Assembly (NCBI GenBank): GCA_027068615.1
Contig: JAMOQV010000205.1
Coordinates: forward strand, 1 to 19,857
Source of the DNA: Helicobacteraceae bacterium
GTDB lineage: Bacteria; Campylobacterota; Campylobacteria; Campylobacterales; Sulfurimonadaceae
Direction of reading: 5' to 3'
DNA: 19,857 nt
Below, one piece after another: positions 12,897 through 19,857 of this stretch. Numbering within the stretch: the stretch's first letter is position 1; every line of letters begins with the position of its first letter. The notes under the pieces were generated by a model. The model was not told where the DNA came from. It saw only the letters and a program-made list of their open reading frames with translations, and made no database searches. The translations under genes and the position numbers were made by a program.

Positions 12897-14182
12897 AGAT
12901 TTTAACATTTACAGGAAATACCCCTTCTCAAGCTTTAAAAAAAGCAAAAATGGAGATAGGTGATGATGGAATGCTTATTGAAACTAGAGAAATACAAAAA
13001 AAAGCATTTGGTCGAGAACCTCTTTATGAAATTGTTATAGGTATAGAGGAAGAAAAAATTCCAAAGAGTTATAAAAATAAGAAAAAACCATTGGAAAAGC
13101 AAAAGCCTATTGCTCAAGAGAGTGAAGATGTCTTGTTTGATATATCTAGTGCTGCGGCACAAATTTCTAAGATTTCAAATACGACAGATGATGTTTTTGA
13201 TTATTCTAAAAGAAAAGTATCTCAATCTATAAACTCTCAACCAATTATGCAAGAACCAAAAGAGTTGAAAGAGTTAAAGTCAGAAATAAATAAAATAGGT
13301 GATAAAGTTAAGCTTATTCAAAATATGATTTGGGATGAAAAATCTCCAGATGTAGGGGCTACTATTCCTCCAGAATTTGCAGAGATATATAAACTATCTT
13401 ATCAAAGTGGAATGAATAAAGAACATTTAGACGCTTTGATGCAAATGTCATTAGAACATATGCCTTTTAGAATGAGAGAAAATTCAACAACGGTTAAAAG
13501 GTATTTTCAAACTATTTTGAGAAAAATGGTTCCAATTAGATTAGAAACTTTGCCTTCTGTTGGTGATAAAAAAGTAATAATGCTAGTTGGACCAACTGGT
13601 GTAGGAAAGACTACTTCTATAGCAAAACTAGCAGCTAGGTACTCTTTTTTGATGCAAAAAAAATATAAAGTTGGTCTTGTTGTTTTAGATACTTATCGTA
13701 TAGGAGCAGTTGAACAATTAATGCAATATGCAAGAATGATGAAGTTGGGGATAGAAACGGTTGTTGATCCTCCAGAATTTACTTCAGCACTTAATTCTTT
13801 GCAATATTGTGATTATATACTTATTGATACGATGGGTTCTAGTCCTTATGATAAAAGTAAGATACAAAAAATATATGAATGTTTAAATGCTAATAATACA
13901 CAATACAATATTGATGTGACATTGGTATTGCCAAGTTCTATTAAGTATGAAGATTTGAAGGCAACTTATGAAAACTTTTCATCTTTAGATATAGATACTT
14001 TGATGTTTACAAAGTTGGATGAGACTAGAGGTTTTGGAAATATATTTTCATTGGCTTATGAAACTAAGAAGCCAATAAGTTATTTTTCTGTTGGACAGGA
14101 AGTACCTGAAGATTTAGTGATTGCAAATAGTGATTTTCTTGTGGAGTGTTTATTGAATGGATTTAATAGGAGTAAAGTATGA
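12893..14182 (+). CDS. flhF: FlhF, SRP-type GTPase placing polar flagella
   Basis: A 429-residue GTPase that recruits the first flagellar basal-body parts to the cell pole. The N-terminal B domain (about 1-150) starts KILTFTGNTPSQAL and has a charged, variable middle. The NG domain follows: helical N part about 165-220, G1 GPTGVGKTTS at 233-242, DTYRIGAVEQL at 266-276, G3 DTMG at 312-315, G4 TKLDE at 373-377, then GQEVPEDL at 401-408. The G3 motif reads DTMGSS, where SRP GTPases have DTAGR. In Campylobacter FlhF is also linked to activation of sigma-54 flagellar genes. It overlaps folK and flhG by 4 bases each. Confidence 0.95.
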   Translation: MKILTFTGNTPSQALKKAKMEIGDDGMLIETREIQKKAFGREPLYEIVIGIEEEKIPKSYKNKKKPLEKQKPIAQESEDVLFDISSAAAQISKISNTTDDVFDYSKRKVSQSINSQPIMQEPKELKELKSEINKIGDKVKLIQNMIWDEKSPDVGATIPPEFAEIYKLSYQSGMNKEHLDALMQMSLEHMPFRMRENSTTVKRYFQTILRKMVPIRLETLPSVGDKKVIMLVGPTGVGKTTSIAKLAARYSFLMQKKYKVGLVVLDTYRIGAVEQLMQYARMMKLGIETVVDPPEFTSALNSLQYCDYILIDTMGSSPYDKSKIQKIYECLNANNTQYNIDVTLVLPSSIKYEDLKATYENFSSLDIDTLMFTKLDETRGFGNIFSLAYETKKPISYFSVGQEVPEDLVIANSDFLVECLLNGFNRSKV

Positions 14183-15054
14183 GTTCTCATCAAGCAAAAA
14201 AACTTGAAAAGTTAGTATCGTCTAACAGTAAAGCAAAATCTAAAAAAACTAGATTTATTGCAGTAACAAGTGGAAAAGGTGGTGTTGGGAAGAGTACAAT
14301 AAGTTCTAATTTAGCTTATATCCTATCACAAAGTGGATTGAATGTTGGTATATTTGATGCTGATATTGGTTTAGCCAATCTTGATGTGATGTTTAATGTA
14401 AAGATTAAGAAAAATATTTTACATGTACTAAAAGGGGAAGCTAGTGTCTCTGATATTTTAATACCGATAACAAGAAACCTAATTCTTATTCCTGGTGATA
14501 GTGGTGATGAGATTATAAAGTATTCAGATATGGCTTTATTTGAACGTTTTATGGAAGAAGCCAGAGTACTAGATAAACTTGATATTATGATAATTGATAC
14601 AGGAGCTGGTATAGGTGATCACATAAAAATGTTTTTAAATGCAGCTGATGATGTTATAGTTGTAACTGTTCCTGATCCTGCAGCTATAACAGATGCTTAT
14701 GCAACTATAAAATCTATAGCTACATATAGAGATGATATTGGTCTTATTATGAATCAAGTTAAAAATGAAAGAGAAGCTGAAGCAGTTTATGGTAAGATAA
14801 AAAAAGTAGCTTCTCAAAATATTAGAAAAGATTTGAGATTAGATTTAATTGGAAAGATAAATAATGATGCAAAAGTATCTTCATCTGTTAAGCAAAGAGC
14901 ATTATTTTGTTCTAGTTATCCAAACTCAACGGTGCATAAGGATATAATAAATATAGCTAATAATATATCGGCTAAGTTGGAACAAAATGTGCTAGTTCCT
15001 TCTACTGAAAGTGGTTTATCGGGGTTGTTTAAAAGACTAATAGAACATTTTTAG
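14179..15054 (+). CDS. flhG: FlhG (YlxH), MinD-like regulator of flagellar number
   Basis: A 291-residue ParA/MinD-family ATPase that limits flagellar number and stimulates FlhF GTPase. The N-terminus has HQAKKL at residues 4-9, close to the DQAxxL activator helix known from FlhG proteins that insert into FlhF. The deviant Walker A GKGGVGKST is at 32-40 with signature Lys33. FDADIGLANLDVMF follows at about 59-72, and IIDTGAGI near 140 is Walker B. The C-terminal LSGLFKRLIEHF is a short amphipathic helix like the MinD membrane-targeting sequence. It overlaps flhF by 4 bases, so the two are translated together. Confidence 0.95.
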   Translation: MSSHQAKKLEKLVSSNSKAKSKKTRFIAVTSGKGGVGKSTISSNLAYILSQSGLNVGIFDADIGLANLDVMFNVKIKKNILHVLKGEASVSDILIPITRNLILIPGDSGDEIIKYSDMALFERFMEEARVLDKLDIMIIDTGAGIGDHIKMFLNAADDVIVVTVPDPAAITDAYATIKSIATYRDDIGLIMNQVKNEREAEAVYGKIKKVASQNIRKDLRLDLIGKINNDAKVSSSVKQRALFCSSYPNSTVHKDIINIANNISAKLEQNVLVPSTESGLSGLFKRLIEHF

Positions 15055-15076
15055 GTTTTAAATTGGGGATATAAAA

Positions 15077-15412
15077 ATGTTAGGTGAAAATTTTGTATAT
15101 TTTTTTACTGTTCAAGGTTTTTTTGTTGGTATAATTTTTGGTATATTAAAATCTTTTAATGCAGAAGGTTTATTAACTTATACATTTATTTTTACGATGT
15201 TTTTTTATTTGTTTTCCCATATAGTAGTGGCTTTTTATTTTAGAACTATTACTGCTGGTGGATATTCTTTTCCTAAAGATCTTCATGAAAAAGAACTCGA
15301 TCAGTTTTTAAAAGAGATAAAAAAACGTGAAAAGATAGTAGATTCAAATTGTAAAATTTTGGATTTACCACCATTAGATAATCCAAATGATAAAAAATTG
15401 GCTAAGTCATGA
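15077..15412 (+). CDS. Small two-helix membrane protein of the flagellar block
   Basis: A 111-residue protein of unknown function. Two transmembrane helices are predicted, about residues 7-25 (YFFTVQGFFVGIIFGIL) and 32-55 (LLTYTFIFTMFFYLFSHIVVAFYF). A cytoplasmic-looking charged tail follows from about 62, with a Glu/Lys helix (HEKELDQFLKEIKKREKIV), a cysteine at 94 and a Pro-rich end. It starts 22 bases after flhG behind a GGGGAT ribosome binding site and overlaps fliA by 4 bases. A membrane protein in this exact slot is, as I recall, also present in Campylobacter jejuni (cj0062c) and Helicobacter pylori (HP1033). That points to a conserved role near FlhFG or sigma-28, not yet named. It has no similarity I recognise to FlgM. 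Confidence 0.85.
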   Translation: MLGENFVYFFTVQGFFVGIIFGILKSFNAEGLLTYTFIFTMFFYLFSHIVVAFYFRTITAGGYSFPKDLHEKELDQFLKEIKKREKIVDSNCKILDLPPLDNPNDKKLAKS

Positions 15413-16095
15413 TTTTAAATGCCTATCTTCAAGATATAAAACATAAAGAAGATGAACTTGCTATTGCTTATCTTCCAGCTGTTAAAGCTATGGCTTTTCG
15501 TTTAAAAGAACGATTACCAAGTTCTATAGATTTTATGGATCTGTCTGCAATAGGTACAGAAGAACTTATTAAGTTGGCTAGAAGATATGATGAAACATTA
15601 AATGATAATTTTTGGGGTTATGCTAAAAAAAGAGTTTATGGAGCTATGCTTGATCACTTACGAAGTTTAGATGTATTATCTAGAGCAAGTAGAAAATTGG
15701 TTAAAGCTATAAATTATGCTATTGAAGAGTATATGCTTACACATGATGAAGAACCAACAGATAAGGAATTGTCCTTAATTTTAGATGAAAGTGAAGATAA
15801 AATTCATGAAGCTAGAATAGCTTCTGAAATATATAATGTAATGCCACTTCATGAACAACTTCAAGTTGGTGATGAGGGTGCTGCACTTTTAGAAATAGAA
15901 AAAGAAGAATTGGTTGAAAAAATTAAATCAGTTTTATCTTCTTTTAAAGAAAGAGAACAGATAATAATACAATTATATTATTTTGAAGAATTAACTCTAA
16001 AAGAAATTAGTGAAGTATTAGATATTACAGAATCTAGAATTTCTCAAATTCATAAATCAGTTATACAAAAAATTAGACAAAGTATAGGGGTTTAA
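15409..16095 (+). CDS. fliA: FliA, flagellar sigma factor 28
   Basis: A 228-residue alternative sigma factor that directs RNA polymerase to late flagellar genes and is held by the anti-sigma factor FlgM. Region 2 covers about residues 10-90 (DLSAIGTEELIKLARRYD, and FWGYAKKRVYGAMLDHLRSLD for core and -10 contacts). Region 3 covers about 95-150 (ASRKLVKAINYAIEEY). Region 4 is at 170-225, with the helix-turn-helix LTLKEISEVLDITESRISQI. There is no region 1. The start overlaps the upstream membrane protein by ATGA. fliM follows after one base. Confidence 0.95.
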   Translation: MILNAYLQDIKHKEDELAIAYLPAVKAMAFRLKERLPSSIDFMDLSAIGTEELIKLARRYDETLNDNFWGYAKKRVYGAMLDHLRSLDVLSRASRKLVKAINYAIEEYMLTHDEEPTDKELSLILDESEDKIHEARIASEIYNVMPLHEQLQVGDEGAALLEIEKEELVEKIKSVLSSFKEREQIIIQLYYFEELTLKEISEVLDITESRISQIHKSVIQKIRQSIGV

Positions 16096-16096
16096 T

Positions 16097-17194
16097 ATGG
16101 CTGATATACTTTCACAAGATGAAATTGATGCACTTTTAGATGTTGTTGACGATGAGGGTGATGATGTCCTTGATAGTGGCGAAGATGCAATTACCACCCA
16201 TCAAAGACAAGTAACTTTATATGATTTTAAAAGACCAAATAGGGTTTCAAAAGAACAACTTCGTGCTTTTCGTGGTGTTCATGATAAAATGGCTCGTTCT
16301 TTAGCTTCTCAAATATCCTCCATTATGCGTTCTATTGTTGAAATTCAATTACACTCTGTTGATCAAATGACTTATGGTGAATTTTTGATGTCTTTACCAA
16401 ATCCTACAAGTTTTAATGTTTTTTCAGTTAAACCTTTAGAAGGTAGTGGTGTTATAGAGATAAATCCGTCTATTGCTTTTCCTATGCTAGATAGACTTTT
16501 AGGTGGAAAAGGTGAACCTTATGATAGTGGTAGAGAATTTTCAGATATAGAACTTAGTCTTTTTGAAACTATTTTAAGAGTTATGATGAGTACACTTAAA
16601 GAGGCTTGGGGTCCAGTTATGGAGGTTTATCCTACCATAGAGTCAAAAGAATCATCTCCAAATGTTGTTCAGATTGTTGCTCAAAATGAGATTGTTGTAA
16701 TGGTTGTTATGGAGATTATAATTGGGCATAGTTCTGGTATGATGAATATTTGTTATCCTGTTATTGCACTTGAACCAATATTACCAAAGTTAGCTTCAAG
16801 AGATTTGATGTTAAATGAAACAAGTTCTAAAAAAAGTAGAAATACAGAACTTCAAGTTTTACTAGGTGGAGCAAAAGTTACTGTTGAAGCATATATAGGT
16901 AATGCAGAATTAACACTTGAAGATGTTTTGAGTTTAAAAGTTGGAGATGTTGTTAGACTTTCAACCCCTGCTGATGATATAGTAACTGTAAGCGTAGATT
17001 TAAAAGATAGGTTTAAAGGTAAAATAGGTTTAAGAAGATTTAGAAAATCTATACAAATTACAGAGATAATAGATACAGAAAAAGATGCAGTTAAACGAGC
17101 CTTAGAAAACTTTGAACTTTTAAGACAAGAAAAAATGTCTGGAGTTAAAGAGATTATAGAAGATGATAAAGATGAATTTGAATATGAGGAGTAA
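16097..17194 (+). CDS. fliM: FliM, flagellar motor switch protein
   Basis: A 365-residue C-ring protein that binds phospho-CheY and sets rotation direction. The N-terminal MADILSQDEIDALLDVV contains the CheY-P binding EIDALL at 9-14. After an acidic linker, the middle domain (about 45-230) has YDFKRPNRVSKEQLRAFRGVHD and the GGKGEPYD loop. The C-terminal SpoA domain spans about 250-325 and starts LQVLLGGAKVTVEAYIGNAEL. A 40-residue acidic tail (about 328-365) extends past that. It lies one base after fliA and 4 bases before fliY, so the switch proteins are made together with sigma-28. Confidence 0.96.
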   Translation: MADILSQDEIDALLDVVDDEGDDVLDSGEDAITTHQRQVTLYDFKRPNRVSKEQLRAFRGVHDKMARSLASQISSIMRSIVEIQLHSVDQMTYGEFLMSLPNPTSFNVFSVKPLEGSGVIEINPSIAFPMLDRLLGGKGEPYDSGREFSDIELSLFETILRVMMSTLKEAWGPVMEVYPTIESKESSPNVVQIVAQNEIVVMVVMEIIIGHSSGMMNICYPVIALEPILPKLASRDLMLNETSSKKSRNTELQVLLGGAKVTVEAYIGNAELTLEDVLSLKVGDVVRLSTPADDIVTVSVDLKDRFKGKIGLRRFRKSIQITEIIDTEKDAVKRALENFELLRQEKMSGVKEIIEDDKDEFEYEE

Positions 17195-17198
17195 TTAA

Positions 17199-18059
17199 AT
17201 GAGTGGTTTTATGAAGCTATTTGAAGATGAAACAGTTGGTACTATAGAAGCTCTTGTTGGAATGGCTCCTAATTTAGAGTTAAAAGAGGAACAAGAATTA
17301 AGTATTATATCAAACATAATGCCACCTGTTGTTCTTGTTAAAATAAAAGTTAGTGGTGATGTAGAAGCAAATGCTATGGTTGCTTTACCATCAAATCTTT
17401 CAGCATCTTTATCTGATATGATGATGGGTGAAGAAGCAAGCGATAGAGAAGATATAAGTGAAGATGATTTAGATGCTACAAAGGAAATTATATCAAATAT
17501 ATTTGGAGCTATTGGAAATACTCTTTCAGCTCAAAAAGAGATACCAGTATTATCTTTTGCTATTGATGATATAGAATTTGTAGAAGCTGATAATGAGGTT
17601 AGTCTCGAATCTTTTAGTAAGATGTTTGTTTATAATTTTTCAATGGAGGGTGTTAGCTCTATCTTATCTTTTATAATAGATGAAAAATTAGAAAAATCAT
17701 TATTTGGTGGTGGTGAAGAGTCTCAAACACAATCAAGTGAATTAAATCCTTCTTTTTCTTCAGATGACTCAACTATACCACTAAATACAGAAGAGATCAA
17801 CAATATATCTTTAATAATGGATGTAAAACTTCCTGTAAAAGTTAGAATAGGTAAAAAAAAGATGTTATTAAAAGATGTTTTAAATATGGATATTGGTTCA
17901 GTAATAGAACTAAATCAATTAGCAAATGATCCACTTGAAATACTTGTAGATAATAATGTTATAGCTCAAGGTGAAGTTGTTATTGTTGATGGAAACTTTG
18001 GTGTTCAGATAACAACTATTGGAACAAGAAGAGAAAGATTAGCAAAATTAAAGGAATAG
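17199..18059 (+). CDS. fliY: FliY, flagellar motor switch protein (FliN family)
   Basis: A 286-residue C-ring protein. The N-terminal CheC-like domain covers about 1-170. The segment DATKEIISNIFGAIGNTL resembles the CheC/FliY active helix, but by eye the expected ExxN spacing is not kept, so CheY-P phosphatase activity is doubtful. A low-complexity Ser/Gln linker spans about 172-198. The C-terminal SpoA domain (about 203-280) carries the conserved VKVRIGKKKMLLKDVL and DPLEILVDNNVIAQGEVV motifs of FliN. The N-terminus lacks the EIDALL CheY-binding peptide of FliM. The ribosome binding site GAGGAG overlaps the fliM end, and fliY ends 2 bases before the next gene. Confidence 0.92.
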   Translation: MSGFMKLFEDETVGTIEALVGMAPNLELKEEQELSIISNIMPPVVLVKIKVSGDVEANAMVALPSNLSASLSDMMMGEEASDREDISEDDLDATKEIISNIFGAIGNTLSAQKEIPVLSFAIDDIEFVEADNEVSLESFSKMFVYNFSMEGVSSILSFIIDEKLEKSLFGGGEESQTQSSELNPSFSSDDSTIPLNTEEINNISLIMDVKLPVKVRIGKKKMLLKDVLNMDIGSVIELNQLANDPLEILVDNNVIAQGEVVIVDGNFGVQITTIGTRRERLAKLKE

Positions 18060-18061
18060 AT

Positions 18062-18817
18062 ATGAAAAGTGACAACTCTAGGCTAACAAAAAAGTACATT
18101 AAGGATATTAAATCTGCTGATGTTTGGAGTGTTTTTCGAATACTTGCTGATTTTGTAAAAGGTTTTGATGAATTAGGTGAATTAGGACCAACTGTTACTA
18201 TTTTTGGAAGTGCTAGAACTAAAAAAAGTGATTTTTATTATAAAAAAGCTAAAAAATTGTCTTCTATGTTAGCAGAAGAGGGTTTTAATATTATGTCTGG
18301 AGGTGGACCAGGTATAATGGAAGCTGCAAATAAAGGTGCTATAAAATATAAAGATGTAGAATCTATAGGATTAAATATAGATTTACCATTTGAACAGATT
18401 GCAAACCCTTATACTACCAAAGATTTAAGTTTTGATTATTTTTTTTCAAGAAAAGTTATGTTAATTAAATACTCAATATCGTATATATTATTTCCAGGTG
18501 GTTTTGGAACTTTAGATGAATTATTTGAATCTTTAACACTAGTACAGACAAAAAAAATAACAGGTGTTAAAATATTTTTAGTTGGTAAAGAGTTTTATGA
18601 ACCATTGGTAGAATTTTTAAAAAATAAATTATACAAAAATGGTATGATAAATAAAGAAGATTTAGAAATTATTGTATTAACTGATGATTTAAAGTACATA
18701 GTAAAAGAGATAAAAAAATCTTTAAATAATCAGATAGAACTTTTAGAAGATATGGGATTAAATAAAACTAGTTATTATAAATCACTTTCAACTTTAAATA
18801 GCACTGAAAAGAAATAA
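18062..18817 (+). CDS. LOG-family protein (TIGR00730), nucleoside 5'-monophosphate phosphoribohydrolase-like
   Basis: A 251-residue Rossmann-fold protein of the LOG family, whose characterised members cleave the base from AMP-type or cytokinin nucleotides. The core has VTIFGSAR at 44-52, MSGGGPGIMEAANKGA at 78-93, catalytic-site Arg130 and Lys131 in FSRKVML, and the signature PGGFGTLDE at 145-153. It has an N-terminal extension of about 40 residues and a basic, Asn/Ser-rich tail. The substrate is not known from sequence. Its place at 2 bases from both fliY and mnmA is a matter of operon structure and does not by itself imply a flagellar role. Confidence 0.88.
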   Translation: MKSDNSRLTKKYIKDIKSADVWSVFRILADFVKGFDELGELGPTVTIFGSARTKKSDFYYKKAKKLSSMLAEEGFNIMSGGGPGIMEAANKGAIKYKDVESIGLNIDLPFEQIANPYTTKDLSFDYFFSRKVMLIKYSISYILFPGGFGTLDELFESLTLVQTKKITGVKIFLVGKEFYEPLVEFLKNKLYKNGMINKEDLEIIVLTDDLKYIVKEIKKSLNNQIELLEDMGLNKTSYYKSLSTLNSTEKK

Positions 18818-18819
18818 AT

Positions 18820-19845
18820 ATGAAAGAAAAAGTATTAATTGGGATGAGTGGTGGAGTTGATTCTACTATAGCTGCATTACTTTTAAAACAAGATGGTTAT
18901 GAATGTGAAGGTTTATATATGAAACTTCATTCAAAACCAGGATACCATGAGATAAATCTAGCTCGTGCTCAAAAAGCTGCTGATTTTGTAGGAATGAAAC
19001 TTCATGTTTTAGATCTACAAGAAACATTTAATAAAAAAGTTTTTCAACCTTTTATCGATACTTATGAGCAAGGAAAGACTCCAAACCCTTGTGCATTGTG
19101 TAATAGAAGCTTAAAATTTGGTGAAATGGTTAAGTTTGCAGATACTATAGATGCTAAGTATATAGCAACTGGACATTATATAAAAACTGATGGTCAATAT
19201 TTTTATGAAGCTACTGATGATACTAAAGATCAAAGTTATTTTTTATTTTATGTAGAAAAAGATATTTTACCTAGATTGAAATTCCCTTTAGGGGAAAAAA
19301 AGAAAAGTGAGATAAAAGAGATAGCCTCTTCTATAAGTGAATTAGAATCTTTTGCATCTCAAAAAGAATCAAGTGAGATATGTTTTGTAGAAACTACATA
19401 TACTGATCTTTTAAAAAAATATGTTGATGTAGATAATGATGGAGAAGTTTTAGATAGAGATGGAAATATAGTTGGTACACATAAGGGCTATATGCATTAT
19501 ACTATAGGGAAAAGAAAAGGCTTTACTGTTCATGGTGCTCATGAACCTCATTATGTATTAAGTATGAATCCTGAAACAAATCAAATAGTAGTAGGGAAAA
19601 AAGATGAACTTAGATGTAATAGAGTTGTCTTAAATAATCTAAATATGTTTAATGATAAAAAAATATTTGAAGCAAAAGTAAAACTAAGATATAGAACTAA
19701 AGCTGTTGAATGTTATGTTGAAATAAAAGATGATAAAGCTTATATATCTTTAAAAGAAGATGTTTATGGAATAGCTATGGGTCAAGCAGGAGTTTTTTAT
19801 GAAGACAATAAATTGCTTGGTGGTGGTTGGATAGAAAAAGTATAA
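18820..19845 (+). CDS. mnmA: tRNA-specific 2-thiouridylase MnmA
   Basis: A 341-residue enzyme that adds sulfur to C2 of the wobble uridine U34 in tRNA for Lys, Glu and Gln. The PP-loop SGGVDS at 10-15 activates uridine with ATP. Catalytic cysteines are C94 in NPCALCNRSLKF (E. coli Cys102) and C188 in SSEICFVE (E. coli Cys199). C91 is an additional neighbouring cysteine. The tRNA-binding segments YIATGHY (114-120) and HYTIGKRKG are intact, and the C-terminal barrel ends GGGWIEKV. It is a little shorter than the E. coli enzyme (about 368). No TusA-E sulfur relay genes are seen nearby, so sulfur may come directly from a cysteine desulfurase. The gene is complete; 12 bases remain after it. Confidence 0.96.
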   Translation: MKEKVLIGMSGGVDSTIAALLLKQDGYECEGLYMKLHSKPGYHEINLARAQKAADFVGMKLHVLDLQETFNKKVFQPFIDTYEQGKTPNPCALCNRSLKFGEMVKFADTIDAKYIATGHYIKTDGQYFYEATDDTKDQSYFLFYVEKDILPRLKFPLGEKKKSEIKEIASSISELESFASQKESSEICFVETTYTDLLKKYVDVDNDGEVLDRDGNIVGTHKGYMHYTIGKRKGFTVHGAHEPHYVLSMNPETNQIVVGKKDELRCNRVVLNNLNMFNDKKIFEAKVKLRYRTKAVECYVEIKDDKAYISLKEDVYGIAMGQAGVFYEDNKLLGGGWIEKV

Positions 19846-19857
19846 AAAAGTTTCAAA

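Noticed and set aside
19281..19300. TTCCC-TTTA-GGGGAA stem inside mnmA
   Set aside because: Five pairs inside a coding region with conserved protein context; expected by chance.
1..19857. Looked for CRISPR repeats, insertion sequences, phage genes, toxin-antitoxin or defence modules
   Set aside because: All genes except two small ones belong to known core families, gaps are short, and no spaced repeats or terminal inverted repeats were seen.

Overview
This AT-rich window looks like the chromosome of a Campylobacterota (epsilonproteobacterial) member. The evidence is the gene content and order: cbpA-hspR, fabZ-lpxA-clpX-mreB-mreC, and above all aroQ-folK-flhF-flhG-(membrane protein)-fliA-fliM-fliY, which is the order I remember from Campylobacter and Helicobacter. 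The low GC content and a sulfide:quinone oxidoreductase fit a sulfur-oxidising, motile, Gram-negative member such as the Arcobacter or Sulfurimonas groups. I infer the genus only loosely. I see no phage, insertion sequence, CRISPR array, rRNA or tRNA.

Layout. Positions 1-321 hold the C-terminal end of a phosphomannomutase/phosphoglucomutase. After a regulatory-looking gap with two inverted repeats comes an SQR-family flavoprotein (608-2080), followed by a 53-residue gene (2103-2264). A perfect hairpin then separates these from the minus-strand cbpA-hspR heat-shock pair (3581-2307). The cbpA promoter overlaps a HAIR-like operator and lies back to back with a cyclophilin gene. A second hairpin separates the cyclophilin gene from a convergent four-CBS diguanylate cyclase (5585-4251). 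A divergent queH follows (5687-6772), encoding an extra C-terminal half of unknown role.

Positions 6821-11129 form an envelope and shape operon: fabZ and lpxA (lipid A and fatty acids), clpX (proteolysis), mreB and mreC (rod shape). pyrF has its own extended -10 promoter. From aroQ (11925) to mnmA (19845) ten genes lie head to tail with gaps of at most 22 bases and three 4-base overlaps. They cover shikimate and folate synthesis, the polar-flagellum placement pair FlhF/FlhG, a conserved small membrane protein, sigma-28, the switch proteins FliM and FliY, a LOG-family nucleotide phosphoribohydrolase and the tRNA thiolase MnmA.

Most of the window is ordinary core genome. The parts worth a second look are the SQR, which seems to lack one expected redox cysteine and has a CxC motif, with its tiny partner; the architecture of the cbpA operator; a perfect 12-bp hairpin inside the start of mreC; the unassigned half of QueH; and the uncharacterised membrane protein inside the flagellar block. 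I found no clearly new multi-gene system.
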